Both the position numbers and the translations under genes were made by a program. A stretch of DNA of 64,000 nt from assembly GCA_029261925.1 (NCBI GenBank), contig JAJDAJ010000015.1, positions 1-64,000 of the forward strand, in the 5' to 3' direction. Origin of the DNA: Deltaproteobacteria bacterium (GTDB lineage Bacteria > Myxococcota_A > UBA9160 > SZUA-336). The notes beneath the pieces are model-generated. The model did not search any database. It was not told the DNA's origin and saw only the letters and a list, made by a program, of their open reading frames with translations. Numbering within the stretch: the first letter of the stretch is position 1; each line of letters begins with the position of its first letter. Shown piece by piece: positions 51,253-59,562 of this stretch.

Positions 51253-52080
51253 ATGACGACCTCCACCCGGCCGGTCCTGCCCCCGTGGCAAGCCCACGGC
51301 GACGGACCCCCGCTGCTGCTGCTCTCGGGCCTCGGTGCCAAGGGCACCAGCTGGCGACCTTTCCTGGGCAGCGCGGCGCGGCACTTCTGCGTGCTGACGC
51401 TCGACAACCGCGGCGCCGGCGCGGCGGCCGCCGCCCGCCCGGGCCTCACGATCCGCGACCTGGCGCTCGACGTGATCGCGCTGCTCGATCACCTGGAGCT
51501 CGAGCGCGTGCCGGTGGTCGGCCGCAGCATGGGCGGCATGATCGCCCAGGAGCTGGCGCTGCTGGAGCCCGCGCGCATCGAGCGCCTGGTGCTGGCCTCG
51601 ACCACGGGCCGCTGCGACGCGCACCTGGCGGCCATCTTCGAGCACTGGGCGCGGCTGGCCGAGGCCGGCGTTCCCGCCCGGCTGCGCCACCACGCGTCGA
51701 TGCTCTGGTGCCTGGGCAGTGCCGCCATGGCCGATCGCGAGCTCGTCGAGCCGTACCTGCGCGCCCGGCTCGCCGGCGACCGGCCGGCGGACTACGCGCA
51801 CCAGGCGCGGGCCTGTGCCGCGCACGACGCCCTCGACCGGCTGCGCACGCTGCACGTGCCCGCGCTGGTCGTCGCGGGCACGGACGATCGCCTCATGCCG
51901 CCGGCCCACGCGCACGCGCTGGCCGCAGCGCTGCCGCTGGCGCGCCTGGCGCGGGTACCGGGTGCCGGGCACATGGCTTACCTTGAAGCTCCGGCCGCGT
52001 TCGCCCGAGAAGTGCTGGAGTTCCTCGGCGCGCCCGACGCGGCGCGCCACGCGGAGGTCACCGATGTCCTCACGGCATGA
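51253..52080 (+). CDS. Alpha/beta-fold hydrolase
   Basis: The nucleophile elbow is GRSMGGMIAQ (Ser), the oxyanion loop LLLSGLGAKGTSW, the acid VVAGTDDRLMPP and the catalytic His GAGHMAYLEAP, so the full triad is visible. This resembles 3-oxoadipate enol-lactonase and related esterases, but the substrate is not fixed. The ATG at 51253 gives 275 residues; the longer ORF runs back through the leader. Its 3' end overlaps the aminotransferase by 17 bases, pointing to joint action on one pathway. Confidence 0.85.
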   Translation: MTTSTRPVLPPWQAHGDGPPLLLLSGLGAKGTSWRPFLGSAARHFCVLTLDNRGAGAAAAARPGLTIRDLALDVIALLDHLELERVPVVGRSMGGMIAQELALLEPARIERLVLASTTGRCDAHLAAIFEHWARLAEAGVPARLRHHASMLWCLGSAAMADRELVEPYLRARLAGDRPADYAHQARACAAHDALDRLRTLHVPALVVAGTDDRLMPPAHAHALAAALPLARLARVPGAGHMAYLEAPAAFAREVLEFLGAPDAARHAEVTDVLTA

Positions 52081-53257
52081 CGCCCTGGTCAGCCTCGAGA
52101 AGCAGGTCTTCATGCCCACGGTGCGCCGCTGGCCGCTGTCGATCGTGCGCGGCGACGGCTCGCGCGTCTGGGACGTGGACGGCAACGAGTACCTCGACCT
52201 GACGGCGGGCTGGGGCGTGACGTCGATCGGCCACTGCCACCCGGCGCTGGTCGAGGCCATCAGCGACCAGGCGCGCACCCTGATGCAGACCACCAACGTG
52301 GTCTACACCGAGCCCCAGCTGGAGCTCGCGCGCCGCCTCGCCCGCGTCGCGCCGGGCGGCATCCACCGCTCGTTCTTCACCAGCAGCGGCGCCGAGGCCA
52401 ACGAGGGCGCGCTGAAGCTCGCCGCGCGGCGCACGGGTCGCAGCCGCTTCGTGGCGACGCTCGGCAGCTTCCACGGCCGCACGCTCGGCGCCCTGGGCTG
52501 TCTGGGCCAGGACAAGTACCGCCAGCCCTGGAGCGAGCTGGTGCGCGAGGCGCGCTTCGTGCCCTATGGCGACGCCGGCGCGGCGCGCGCGGCGCTGGGC
52601 GACGACGTGGCCGCCATGATCGTGGAGCCGGTCCAGGGCGAGGGAGGAGTCCACGTGCCGCCCCCGGGCTACCTCGCGGAGCTGGCCCGCGCCTGCCACG
52701 AGGCGGGCGCGCTGCTGATCGCCGACGAGGTGCAGACCTGCATGGGCCGCACGGGGCGCTGGCTGGCGGTCGAGCACGACGACGTGACGCCCGACATCGT
52801 GACGCTGGGCAAGGGTCTGGGCGGCGGCGTGCCGATCGCCGGCTTCATGGCGACCGATGACGTGATGAACGCGATCGTTCCCGGCGATCACGGCGGCACC
52901 TACGCGGGCAACCCGCTGTCGTGCCGGGCGGCGATGGCCGTCTTCGACGTGATCGAGCAGGACGGACTGGTCGAGCGCGCGGCTCACCTGGGTCAGCAGG
53001 TCTCGGGCCGGCTCGACGCCTTCGCCAAGCTCGAGTCCGAGCGCGTCGAGGGCGTGCGCGGGCGCGGCCTGCTGATCGGCCTGGTGCTGCGCGAGCCCGC
53101 GCTGGCGGCGCGCGTGCACGCGGACGTGCGCGAGCGCGGCGTGCTGGTCAACCTGACCGCGGAGCGCGTGCTGCGCCTGTTCCCCGCGCTGAACATCGAC
53201 GAGGCGGATCTGGATCGCGCGGTCGACGTGATCGAGTCGGCGATCGAGGCGGCCTGA
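52064..53257 (+). CDS. Class III aminotransferase (ArgD/GabT-like)
   Basis: A PLP-dependent fold-type I aminotransferase of 397 residues. SSGAEANEGALKLAARRTGR is the phosphate-binding region, GSFHGRTLGAL follows, IADEVQTCMGRTG holds the PLP Asp and TLGKGLGGGVPIAG the Schiff-base Lys. WDVDGNEYLDLTAGWGVTSIGHCHP is the usual class III opening. ArgD (acetylornithine) and GabT (4-aminobutyrate) types both fit. No arginine genes are nearby, and coupling to a hydrolase leaves the role open. Confidence 0.85.
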   Translation: MSSRHDALVSLEKQVFMPTVRRWPLSIVRGDGSRVWDVDGNEYLDLTAGWGVTSIGHCHPALVEAISDQARTLMQTTNVVYTEPQLELARRLARVAPGGIHRSFFTSSGAEANEGALKLAARRTGRSRFVATLGSFHGRTLGALGCLGQDKYRQPWSELVREARFVPYGDAGAARAALGDDVAAMIVEPVQGEGGVHVPPPGYLAELARACHEAGALLIADEVQTCMGRTGRWLAVEHDDVTPDIVTLGKGLGGGVPIAGFMATDDVMNAIVPGDHGGTYAGNPLSCRAAMAVFDVIEQDGLVERAAHLGQQVSGRLDAFAKLESERVEGVRGRGLLIGLVLREPALAARVHADVRERGVLVNLTAERVLRLFPALNIDEADLDRAVDVIESAIEAA

Positions 53258-53278
53258 GCTGCCCGCACGGCGCGGCGG

Positions 53279-53731
53279 CTACTCGACGCGGATCGTGATC
53301 CGCTCCGAGACCACCGGCGGGTCGTGCGGCACGTGATTGTGGTCGCCGATCAGGAGCTGCAGCGTGTGCTCGCCGGGCTCGAGCTCGAGCGTGACCTCGG
53401 TCTGTCCCCTGCCGAAGTGGCGGTGGCGGTCGTCGTCGGGGATCGCGGCGTTGCCCGACGGCGTGTCGGCGTCGATGATCAGGTGGTGGTGGCCGGTGGC
53501 CTGCGCCGGAACGCCGGCGGGCGCGATGCCCATGCCCGAGAGCCCGAAGCGCACCTTGACCGGGCTCGAGACGACCTCGCCGTCGGCCGGCGAGATGATG
53601 TACGCGCTCGCCCCCGCGGGCGCGGGCGTGCGCGGGATCTCCGACCCCTCGTGGTGCGCGGCGCGCAGCGCGTGGGGTGCGGCCAGTACAGCGAGAAGTG
53701 CGGCGGCGAGTGCGGGGCGGAGACGGCGCAT
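53279..53731 (-). CDS. Periplasmic DUF4399 protein
   Basis: A signal peptide (RPALAAALLAVLAAPHALRAAH) precedes a compact 125-residue domain. SPADGEVVSSPVKVRFGLSGMGIAPAG, TGHHHLIID and GEHTLQLLIGDHNHVPHDPPV are the hallmarks of DUF4399, a His-rich beta-sandwich of unknown role. The repeated histidines could bind copper or another metal. The start is backed by an excellent AAGGAGGATCCG ribosome site. It converges with the aminotransferase and is separately transcribed from the genes behind it. Confidence 0.85.
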   Translation of the reverse strand: MRRLRPALAAALLAVLAAPHALRAAHHEGSEIPRTPAPAGASAYIISPADGEVVSSPVKVRFGLSGMGIAPAGVPAQATGHHHLIIDADTPSGNAAIPDDDRHRHFGRGQTEVTLELEPGEHTLQLLIGDHNHVPHDPPVVSERITIRVE

Positions 53732-53767
53732 CGGATCCTCCTTGCGGTCCGGAAGCAGCTTAGCGAC

Positions 53768-54478
53768 TCAGCCGACGGCCGCGCGGTAGGCCTCGACCGC
53801 CGCCGCGCCGGTGGCGCCCGTGCGCTCGAGCCAGTATCGGGCGGTCCGCGCCAGCGCGGTCGCCACCTCGCCGCGCCAGGCCCGCACCAGCAGCTCCGGC
53901 CTGCCGTCGGGACCGGGCGCCGCGTACGCGAAGTGCAGCTCGCGGAGCGCGTGCGGGGGCAGCGCCAGGCGCACGTCGAGCGCGAGCCCGCGGCGCGGCG
54001 GCGGCTCGGGCACGCGCGCGCGCACGGCGATCCCGGCGTCGGCCAGGGCGCGCGGACCCTCCGCGGTCACGCGCAGGCAGGCGCCCGTGCCCGCGGCGAA
54101 GTCGGCGCCGTCCACCTCCCAGATCTCCGTGTAGTCCACGATGAGCGGCTCGGCGGAGTCGTTGCGCAGCCGGGCCAGGCCCAGCAGCAGCGGCCGCGCC
54201 TCGGACGGCGCGAAGACCACGTGCAGCAGCCGCAGCGGACCGCCGCTCGCCAGGCGCCGCACCTGCGCCAGCCCCACGTGCGTGGACGACGCGAGCGACG
54301 TCCGCGCCATGCCCAGCTCGCAGCGCGCCAGGGCGTCGATCCGGCCGGCCGAGAGGAAGACGCCGTCGCGCGTGGCGTAGCCGTCGACCGCGCCGTTGCG
54401 CAGGGGCAGGCCCGGTCCGGCGGCGCCCGGATCGACGGACGGGCCCCAGGCCGGATCGTCGACCCGGGGGTCGCTCAC
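53768..54478 (-). CDS. Protein of unknown function coupled to a ThDP enzyme
   Basis: A 236-residue soluble protein with a beta-rich pattern (PLRLLHVVFAPSEARPLLLGLARLRNDSAEPLIVDYTEIWEVDG) that resembles the N-terminal sandwich of some carbohydrate-active enzymes, then a short helical end. I do not recognise the family. The GTG start overlaps the ThDP gene stop (GTGA), so it is translated with that enzyme. The 811-residue ORF in the track that includes it is otherwise a shadow of the ThDP gene. Confidence 0.55.
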   Translation of the reverse strand: MSDPRVDDPAWGPSVDPGAAGPGLPLRNGAVDGYATRDGVFLSAGRIDALARCELGMARTSLASSTHVGLAQVRRLASGGPLRLLHVVFAPSEARPLLLGLARLRNDSAEPLIVDYTEIWEVDGADFAAGTGACLRVTAEGPRALADAGIAVRARVPEPPPRRGLALDVRLALPPHALRELHFAYAAPGPDGRPELLVRAWRGEVATALARTARYWLERTGATGAAAVEAYRAAVG

Positions 54479-56121
54479 GCGTAGGTGCTGCCCTTCATCG
54501 CGCCCTCGTCCTTGCGGATCTTCACGTTGACCAGGGCCGGCTTCCCGGAGGCGAAGGCGCGCTCGAGCGCCGGCCGGATCTCCTCGGGCCGCTCGCAGTA
54601 CTCGCCGTGGCCCCCGAGCGCCTCGACCACGCGGTCGTAGCGCGTGTAGGCGAGGTCGACGGCCACGCGTCGCTCGTTGCCGTACAGCCCGATGTACGGG
54701 CGCAGCATCTGTCCCCAGGCGGCGTCGTTGCCCACGATCCCGACGATGGGCAGGCCGAAGCGCACGGCGGTGTCGTACTCGAAGCCGTTGAGCCCGAACG
54801 AGCCGTCGCCGTAGATGATCAGCACCTTCTTGTCGGGGAAGCTGTGCTGCGCCGCCAGCGCGAAGGGCATGCCCACGCCCAGGGTTCCCAGCGGCCCCGG
54901 GTCCATCCAGCAGTTCTCCTTCATCACGGGCACGACCTTGGCCGCCTGCGCGACGATGTCGCCGCCGTCGCCGATCAGGATCGTGTCCTCGTCGATGAAG
55001 TCGCGGATCTCGCGACACAGCCGCAGCGGGTCCACCGGGCTCTCGTCGGAGTTCAGCTGGGACTCGAAGCCCGCCTCGATCTCGTTCTCCCGCGCGCGCA
55101 GCTCGTCGCGCCAGCCCGTGAAGTCGAGCCCGATCGACTCGTCCTTGGCCGCGCGCAGCAGCTCGTCGAACGCCACGCCCAGGTTGCCCACGATGGCCGC
55201 GTCGGCGGAGCGATTCTGCCCCACCAGCGTGGCGTCCATCTCCAGCTGCACGATCTTGGCGTCGGCGGGGATCGACGCGCCGAAGCGCAGCCGGAAGTCG
55301 AGCGGCGAGCCCGCCAGGACGAAGACGTCGCAGCGCTCCATGGCCTCCTTGCGCACGCGGTTGAAGAACTGCGGGTCGTCGAAGCGCAGCTGCCCGCGCC
55401 CCATGCCGTTGAGGAACGTCGGCAGCCGCGTCTCGGCGACGAAGCGCTGCAGGGATGCCGAGCCCTGCGACCACTTGACCGCCGTGCCCGCCATCATCAC
55501 GGGGCGCTCGGCGCCCTCCAGGATGCGCAGTGCCTCGAGCACGTCGGCGCGCTCGGGGATCGAGCGCGACGGGCGCGTGCGGAAGCGCGGCATGCGCACG
55601 CTGTCCTGCTCGACGCGACCGAGCAGCACGTCCATCGGGATCTCGAGGAACGCCGGCCCGGGCACGCCCGAGACCGCGTGGCGCACGGCCAGCTCCACGT
55701 ACTCCGGGATGCGCTCGGTCTGGTAGCAGGCGTCGGCCCACTTGCTGATCGGGCGCACCATGCCCACGTGGTCCATCTCCTGGAGCGACCCGCGGCGCAG
55801 GTTCGCGAACGGCCCCTGACCCCCGATCACCACGATCGGGCTGTTCGCGCGCCAGGCGTTGGCGATGCCCGTCACGCCGTCGGTCACGCCCGGACCGGCG
55901 GTCACCACGGCGCAGCCGATGCGGCCCGGATTCAGGCGGCTGTAGGCGTCCGCCGCGTGCACGGCGGCCTGCTCGTGGCGCACGTCGATGATCGGGATGC
56001 CCTCGTCGAGCGCCCCGTCGTGGACCGCCATCACGTGGCCGCCCGTGAGCGTGAAGATGCAGCCGACCCCGGCCTCGCGCAGCGCCCGCGCCGCCAGCCG
56101 ACCCCCGTGGACCTCGCTCAT
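54475..56121 (-). CDS. Thiamine-diphosphate enzyme (acetolactate synthase / 2-hydroxyacyl-CoA lyase family)
   Basis: All three domains of the family occur in 548 residues. The N-terminal pyrimidine-binding domain has DVRHEQAAVHAADAYSR with the catalytic Glu. A middle domain carries VMMAGTAVKWSQ and VLAGSPLDFRLRFG. The C-terminal ThDP motif is YGDGSFGLNGFE...VGNDAAWG. ADAKIVQLEMDATLVG is typical of 2-hydroxyacyl-CoA lyases and oxalyl-CoA decarboxylases as well as of ALS. GAGGAGCTCC sits before the ATG. It diverges from an acyl-CoA dehydrogenase, consistent with an acyl-CoA substrate, but this is not proven. Confidence 0.85.
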   Translation of the reverse strand: MSEVHGGRLAARALREAGVGCIFTLTGGHVMAVHDGALDEGIPIIDVRHEQAAVHAADAYSRLNPGRIGCAVVTAGPGVTDGVTGIANAWRANSPIVVIGGQGPFANLRRGSLQEMDHVGMVRPISKWADACYQTERIPEYVELAVRHAVSGVPGPAFLEIPMDVLLGRVEQDSVRMPRFRTRPSRSIPERADVLEALRILEGAERPVMMAGTAVKWSQGSASLQRFVAETRLPTFLNGMGRGQLRFDDPQFFNRVRKEAMERCDVFVLAGSPLDFRLRFGASIPADAKIVQLEMDATLVGQNRSADAAIVGNLGVAFDELLRAAKDESIGLDFTGWRDELRARENEIEAGFESQLNSDESPVDPLRLCREIRDFIDEDTILIGDGGDIVAQAAKVVPVMKENCWMDPGPLGTLGVGMPFALAAQHSFPDKKVLIIYGDGSFGLNGFEYDTAVRFGLPIVGIVGNDAAWGQMLRPYIGLYGNERRVAVDLAYTRYDRVVEALGGHGEYCERPEEIRPALERAFASGKPALVNVKIRKDEGAMKGSTYA

Positions 56122-56252
56122 CGGAGCTCCTCTCGTCGCGTCGCGCGGCCGCCGCTCGACGGCGCCGCTGCGAGCGCGACCCCAGTCTACATGCGCGGCG
56201 CACCCGGTTGGTTCACCATGGCCGCAGTCTACACGCAGCCCCCGGAGAGCCC

Positions 56253-57449
56253 GTGCCGTACCCCTTCCCCGACGAGCCGCTGGCCGGAGACCCGCTGGCG
56301 GAGCCGCCCGAGCGGGCGGAGCTGCGGCGGACGCTGCGCGAGCTGATCGCGCGCGAGTCGCCGCCCGAACGCGTGCACGAGCTGGACGAGGCGGAGCGCT
56401 TCGACGACGCGCTGCACGCCCGGCTGGCGGAGCTGGGCCTGCTGGGGATCGATGCGCCGGAGGAGCTCGGGGGCAGCGGCGACGTGCGCGACCAGCTCGT
56501 GGTGGTCGAGGAGCTGGCGGCGGGCCCCACGTCGATGGCGGCGTTCGTGATCGCACAGTTCGCCGTGGTGCAGGTGCTCGCGGGCTTCGGTCGCGAGGAG
56601 ACCCAGCGCGCCGTGCTGCGGGAGCTGATCGACGGGTCGGTGCGGGTGTCTTTCGCGCTCTCGGAGCCCGGCGGCGGGACCGACGTGGCGCGCGCCATGC
56701 GCACCCGCGCGCAGCGGACCGCCTCGGGCGACTGGCGCCTCGACGGTCAGAAGACCTGGACGTCGGGGGCGGCGGCGGCGCGCTGGATCGTGGTGCTCGC
56801 GCGCACGTCGCCGGTGGAGCGCTCGCCGGTGCACGGCATCAGCATGTTCCTGGTGCCGGCGGACGCCCCGGGCGTCGAGGTGCGGCCGATCGACACCTTC
56901 GGGATCCACGGACTCTCGACCTGCGACGTCTTCCTCGACGGCGTGACCGTGCCCGCCGACGCCGTTCTCGGCGACGTGGACCGGGGCATGCGGCAGGTCT
57001 TCGCCACGGTGAATCGCGAGGGTCTCAACGCCGCCGCGGCCACGCTGGGCGTGGGTCGCGCGGCGCTGGAGCTCGCCGTGCGCCACGCCGGCGAGCGCGA
57101 GGTCTTCGGCAAGCCCATCGGCGCGTTCCAGGTGCCGCAGCACTGGATGGTGGACGGCGCCGTGGCGCTCGAGTCCGCCCGCAGCCTGATGCTGCGCGCG
57201 GCCGCGCTCGAGGTCGCGGGCACCGACTCGGGGCTGCTGGCCTCGATGGCGAAGCTGGTCGCGTCCGAGGCCGCGGTCCGCATCAGCGAGCAGGGCATGC
57301 AGCTGATGGGCGGCCTCGGATACACGCGTGGCGTCGCCATGCAGAGGTTCTTCCGCGATGGTCGGCTCTGGAGCTTCTCGCCGCTGACCAACGAGATGGT
57401 CCGCAACCGTATCGGGGAGCAGCTACTCGGCCTGCCCCGCTCGTACTAG
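56253..57449 (+). CDS. Acyl-CoA dehydrogenase family protein lacking the usual catalytic Glu
   Basis: The FAD-binding core is clear: FALSEPGGGTDVARAM, DGQKTWTSGAAAARWIVVLAR, DTFGIHGLSTCDVFLDGVTVP and MQLMGGLGYTRGVAMQRFFRD. At the usual C-terminal base position (IYEGT) it has LWSFSPLTNEMVRN, so the canonical Glu is replaced. Either the base is elsewhere or the reaction differs. The GTG at 56253 with GGAGA upstream gives 398 residues; the track start is a TTG 45 bases earlier. It diverges from the ThDP enzyme with about 130 bases between. Confidence 0.83.
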   Translation: MPYPFPDEPLAGDPLAEPPERAELRRTLRELIARESPPERVHELDEAERFDDALHARLAELGLLGIDAPEELGGSGDVRDQLVVVEELAAGPTSMAAFVIAQFAVVQVLAGFGREETQRAVLRELIDGSVRVSFALSEPGGGTDVARAMRTRAQRTASGDWRLDGQKTWTSGAAAARWIVVLARTSPVERSPVHGISMFLVPADAPGVEVRPIDTFGIHGLSTCDVFLDGVTVPADAVLGDVDRGMRQVFATVNREGLNAAAATLGVGRAALELAVRHAGEREVFGKPIGAFQVPQHWMVDGAVALESARSLMLRAAALEVAGTDSGLLASMAKLVASEAAVRISEQGMQLMGGLGYTRGVAMQRFFRDGRLWSFSPLTNEMVRNRIGEQLLGLPRSY

Positions 57450-57465
57450 GTCGACGCGGTCAACG

Positions 57466-57753
57466 TCAGCGGCGATCGTCGCGCGAGCGACCACCTCCGC
57501 CGCCGTCGCGCTGGCGCTCCTGTGCCTCGTTCACGCGGATCGCGCGGCCACCGAAGTCGGTGCCGTCCAGCTCGCGGACCGCGTCGCCGGCGCTGGACTC
57601 GTCCAGCTCGACGAAGCCGAATCCCCGCGAGCGTCCCGTCTCCCGGTCGGTGATGACCTTCGAGCTGTGAACAGCACCGAAGCGGGAGAAGAGATCCTCG
57701 AGATCGCTGTCGGTCATGCTCCAGGGGAGGTTGCCGACATACAGCTTCTTCAT
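57466..57753 (-). CDS. Single-RRM RNA-binding protein
   Basis: One RNA-recognition motif fills residues 1-80: RNP2 is LYVGNL and RNP1 is RGFGFVEL, with aromatic RNA-stacking residues. A short Gly/Arg/Asp tail (RDGGGGGRSRDDRR) follows, typical of bacterial RRM proteins in cyanobacteria and deltaproteobacteria. The product is 95 residues. It has its own promoter and a structured leader upstream (see 57803 and 57857). It converges on the dehydrogenase. Confidence 0.92.
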   Translation of the reverse strand: MKKLYVGNLPWSMTDSDLEDLFSRFGAVHSSKVITDRETGRSRGFGFVELDESSAGDAVRELDGTDFGGRAIRVNEAQERQRDGGGGGRSRDDRR

Positions 57754-57802
57754 GCTCTCATTCCTGACCCGGGAGCCGGCTCTTCCGGCGGGGCCCTCGA
57801 AC

Positions 57803-57845
57803 GGGCCTCGAGAGGCCCTCGAAACCGGGCCCCCGCGTGGGGCCC
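57803..57845 (-). promoter_or_regulatory. Structured 5' leader of the RRM gene
   Basis: Two strong hairpins lie in the transcribed leader: GGGCCT-cgag-AGGCCC (57803-57818) and GGGCCCC-cgcgt-GGGGCCC (57827-57845). The gene product binds RNA, so autoregulation or temperature-sensed folding is a reasonable idea. Confidence 0.45.
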
Positions 57846-57856
57846 AACGATCGGGA

Positions 57857-57886
57857 ATCTTACGCCAGCCCGGGGCCTCCGGACAA
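57857..57886 (-). promoter_or_regulatory. Sigma-70-type promoter of the RRM gene
   Basis: Read on the minus strand, TTGTCC (57886-57881), 18 bases and TAAGAT (57862-57857) match four of six bases in each box. The start would be near 57850, leaving a leader of almost 100 bases. Confidence 0.4.
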
Positions 57887-57993
57887 TCTCCGGGTGCAGC
57901 TGCGCACCCTCCACACGGCTGCGTCCCGGACGCCCTGCGGGAGCCGGCCCGGGGTGAAACGGACTTTCGCTGCGCGGCGCCGCTGCCCGGGCG

Positions 57994-58869
57994 TCAGCGC
58001 CGCGCGGCGCTCTCGAGTCCCGGAAAGCGCAGGCCCCGGGCGCGGGCGCGCGCGAGCGCGGCGCGCACCGCGTCGCGATCCCCCTGCTCGATCAGCGCGA
58101 CCAGCCGGTTGTAGTGCGCGGCGCGCAGCTCGTCGGCCGTGCAGCGCGCCCCGTCGCAGGGCGCCAGGCCGTCGTACACGTCGACGGCGCGGGTATAGGC
58201 CCCACCCGCCTCGGGGTAGTTGCGGTGCTCGGCGCGCTCGTCCCCGAGCCGCACCAGCGCCTGCGCCAGCAGTCGCGCCACGTCGGCGCGTCCGGGATGG
58301 TCCGCGTGCAGCGCCTCCAGGCGCCGCACCCCGGCGGCCAGCTGCCCGCGACCGATCAGCTCGAAGGCCAGGTCCAGGCGGCGCTCCACGCCCAGGCTGC
58401 GGTGCGGCGAGGCGGCGACGAGCTCGGGATCGAGCTCCGCGGCCTCCGCTCGCGCGGCCGCGGCCAGCTCCGGCTCGGTCTCGAGCCGCGCCAGCTCGAC
58501 GAGCACCACCGCGAGGTTGCGCCCGAAGGTGGGATCTCCGGGATCGATCTCGCGTGCGCGCCGCAGGTCGGCGGCCGCAGCGGCCAGCCCGTCGCGGCCA
58601 CCCGCAGCGCGCTGCTGGGCCGCGCGCTCGGCGTGCGAGACCGCGAGCAGGCGCTCGAAGCGCGTGTTCCAGGGCGTGCGCTCCAGCGCCTCGCCGTACG
58701 CGGCGATCGCCGCGGTGTAGTCGCCGGACTGCGCGGCCACCTCGGCGCGACGCACCACGGGCGCGACGCCGGGATCGAGTCCGCCCTCGTCGGCGGGTGG
58801 CGGGCCCGCGCAGGCCAGGGCCAGCGACAGTGCCGCGACGAGCGCCAGCGCAGCCCGGGTTCGCCTCAT
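57994..58869 (-). CDS. TPR lipoprotein
   Basis: A lipobox LACA (Cys20) predicts a lipoprotein, exported by the signal MRRTRAALALVAALSLALACAG. The mature 270 residues are helical repeats of TPR type (SGDYTAAIAAYGEALERTPWNTRFERLLAV, AAADLRRAREIDPGDPTFGRNLAVVL). TPR modules bind partner proteins, so an envelope scaffold is likely. The family is not otherwise identified. It diverges from the YbjQ-like gene and is not obviously in an operon. Confidence 0.75.
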   Translation of the reverse strand: MRRTRAALALVAALSLALACAGPPPADEGGLDPGVAPVVRRAEVAAQSGDYTAAIAAYGEALERTPWNTRFERLLAVSHAERAAQQRAAGGRDGLAAAAADLRRAREIDPGDPTFGRNLAVVLVELARLETEPELAAAARAEAAELDPELVAASPHRSLGVERRLDLAFELIGRGQLAAGVRRLEALHADHPGRADVARLLAQALVRLGDERAEHRNYPEAGGAYTRAVDVYDGLAPCDGARCTADELRAAHYNRLVALIEQGDRDAVRAALARARARGLRFPGLESAARR

Positions 58870-58972
58870 GCTCGGCCGTCCTCTCGTTGCACTCCGAGCT
58901 TATCGGCCCGGGCGCGCAGCGCCTGCGCGCTCGCGATACAGGTCCCGGAGGGGCGAACCGATAGGCCCTTCG

Positions 58973-59308
58973 ATGGGTCGGCCGAATCCGGAGAGCGAGC
59001 CCGAGCAGGACGTCGAGCTGTACACGTCCCCCTGGGTGAGCGGCACGCGCGCTGCCGCGTACTTCGGCCCCATCAGCTCGGAGCTCTTCCTGCCCGACGA
59101 CGAGGTCGAGGACCGCACGGCGGCCTGGACCAAGGCCGAGCGCGAGCTGCTCGAGTCGCTGCGCGACAAGGCCCGCGTGCTCGGCGCCAACGCCGTGGTG
59201 GGCCTCGAGGTGACCCTGGATCCCTTCGCCCATGCGCCCGAGGGCGAGGCCACGGGCCTGCGCCTGCACGCCGTGGGCACCGCCGCGAAGCTCGAGCCGC
59301 TCTTCTAG
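58973..59308 (+). CDS. YbjQ/UPF0145-like protein
   Basis: A 111-residue cytoplasmic protein. KARVLGANAVVGLEVTLDPF matches the core of the YbjQ/UPF0145 family, in which that turn is the most conserved feature, and LHAVGTAAKLEPL is the closing strand. The first 30 residues (MGRPNPESEPEQDVELYTS) are disordered. The ATG at 58973 is the first after a clear gap. Members form pentamers of unknown role; heavy-metal binding has been suggested but not seen here. Confidence 0.72.
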   Translation: MGRPNPESEPEQDVELYTSPWVSGTRAAAYFGPISSELFLPDDEVEDRTAAWTKAERELLESLRDKARVLGANAVVGLEVTLDPFAHAPEGEATGLRLHAVGTAAKLEPLF

Positions 59309-59427
59309 CAGGCCAGGGGCCCCGGAGCCGGTCTCCGGCGCCCGGAGAGCCCCGCGGCGGGCCCCCACGAGCTCGCCCGGGCCGCTCGGTTGTGGGGCGG
59401 CGCCGCGTCCCATATCCTGCGTCGGCC

Positions 59428-59553
59428 ATGAGGAAATCCGCCAAGCTGCCGCATCGCAACCGGCGCAAGACCAAGCGCTACCGGGCAAAGCTCAGGGCGA
59501 AGCACCGCCGCGCGCGGCTGCGCCGCAGCCGGGGCGAGACCGGACGTCCGTAG
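59428..59553 (+). CDS. 41-residue highly basic protein
   Basis: MRKSAKLPHRNRRKTKRYRAKLR... contains about half Arg, Lys or His and no acidic run except near the tail, like small ribosomal or nucleoid proteins. The ATG has normal spacing to the purM start, with nine bases between stop and GTG. It does not match bL34 or bTHX that I can recall. Codon use is normal. Its position before purM suggests co-transcription. Confidence 0.5.
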   Translation: MRKSAKLPHRNRRKTKRYRAKLRAKHRRARLRRSRGETGRP

Positions 59554-59562
59554 GGGCCCCGC

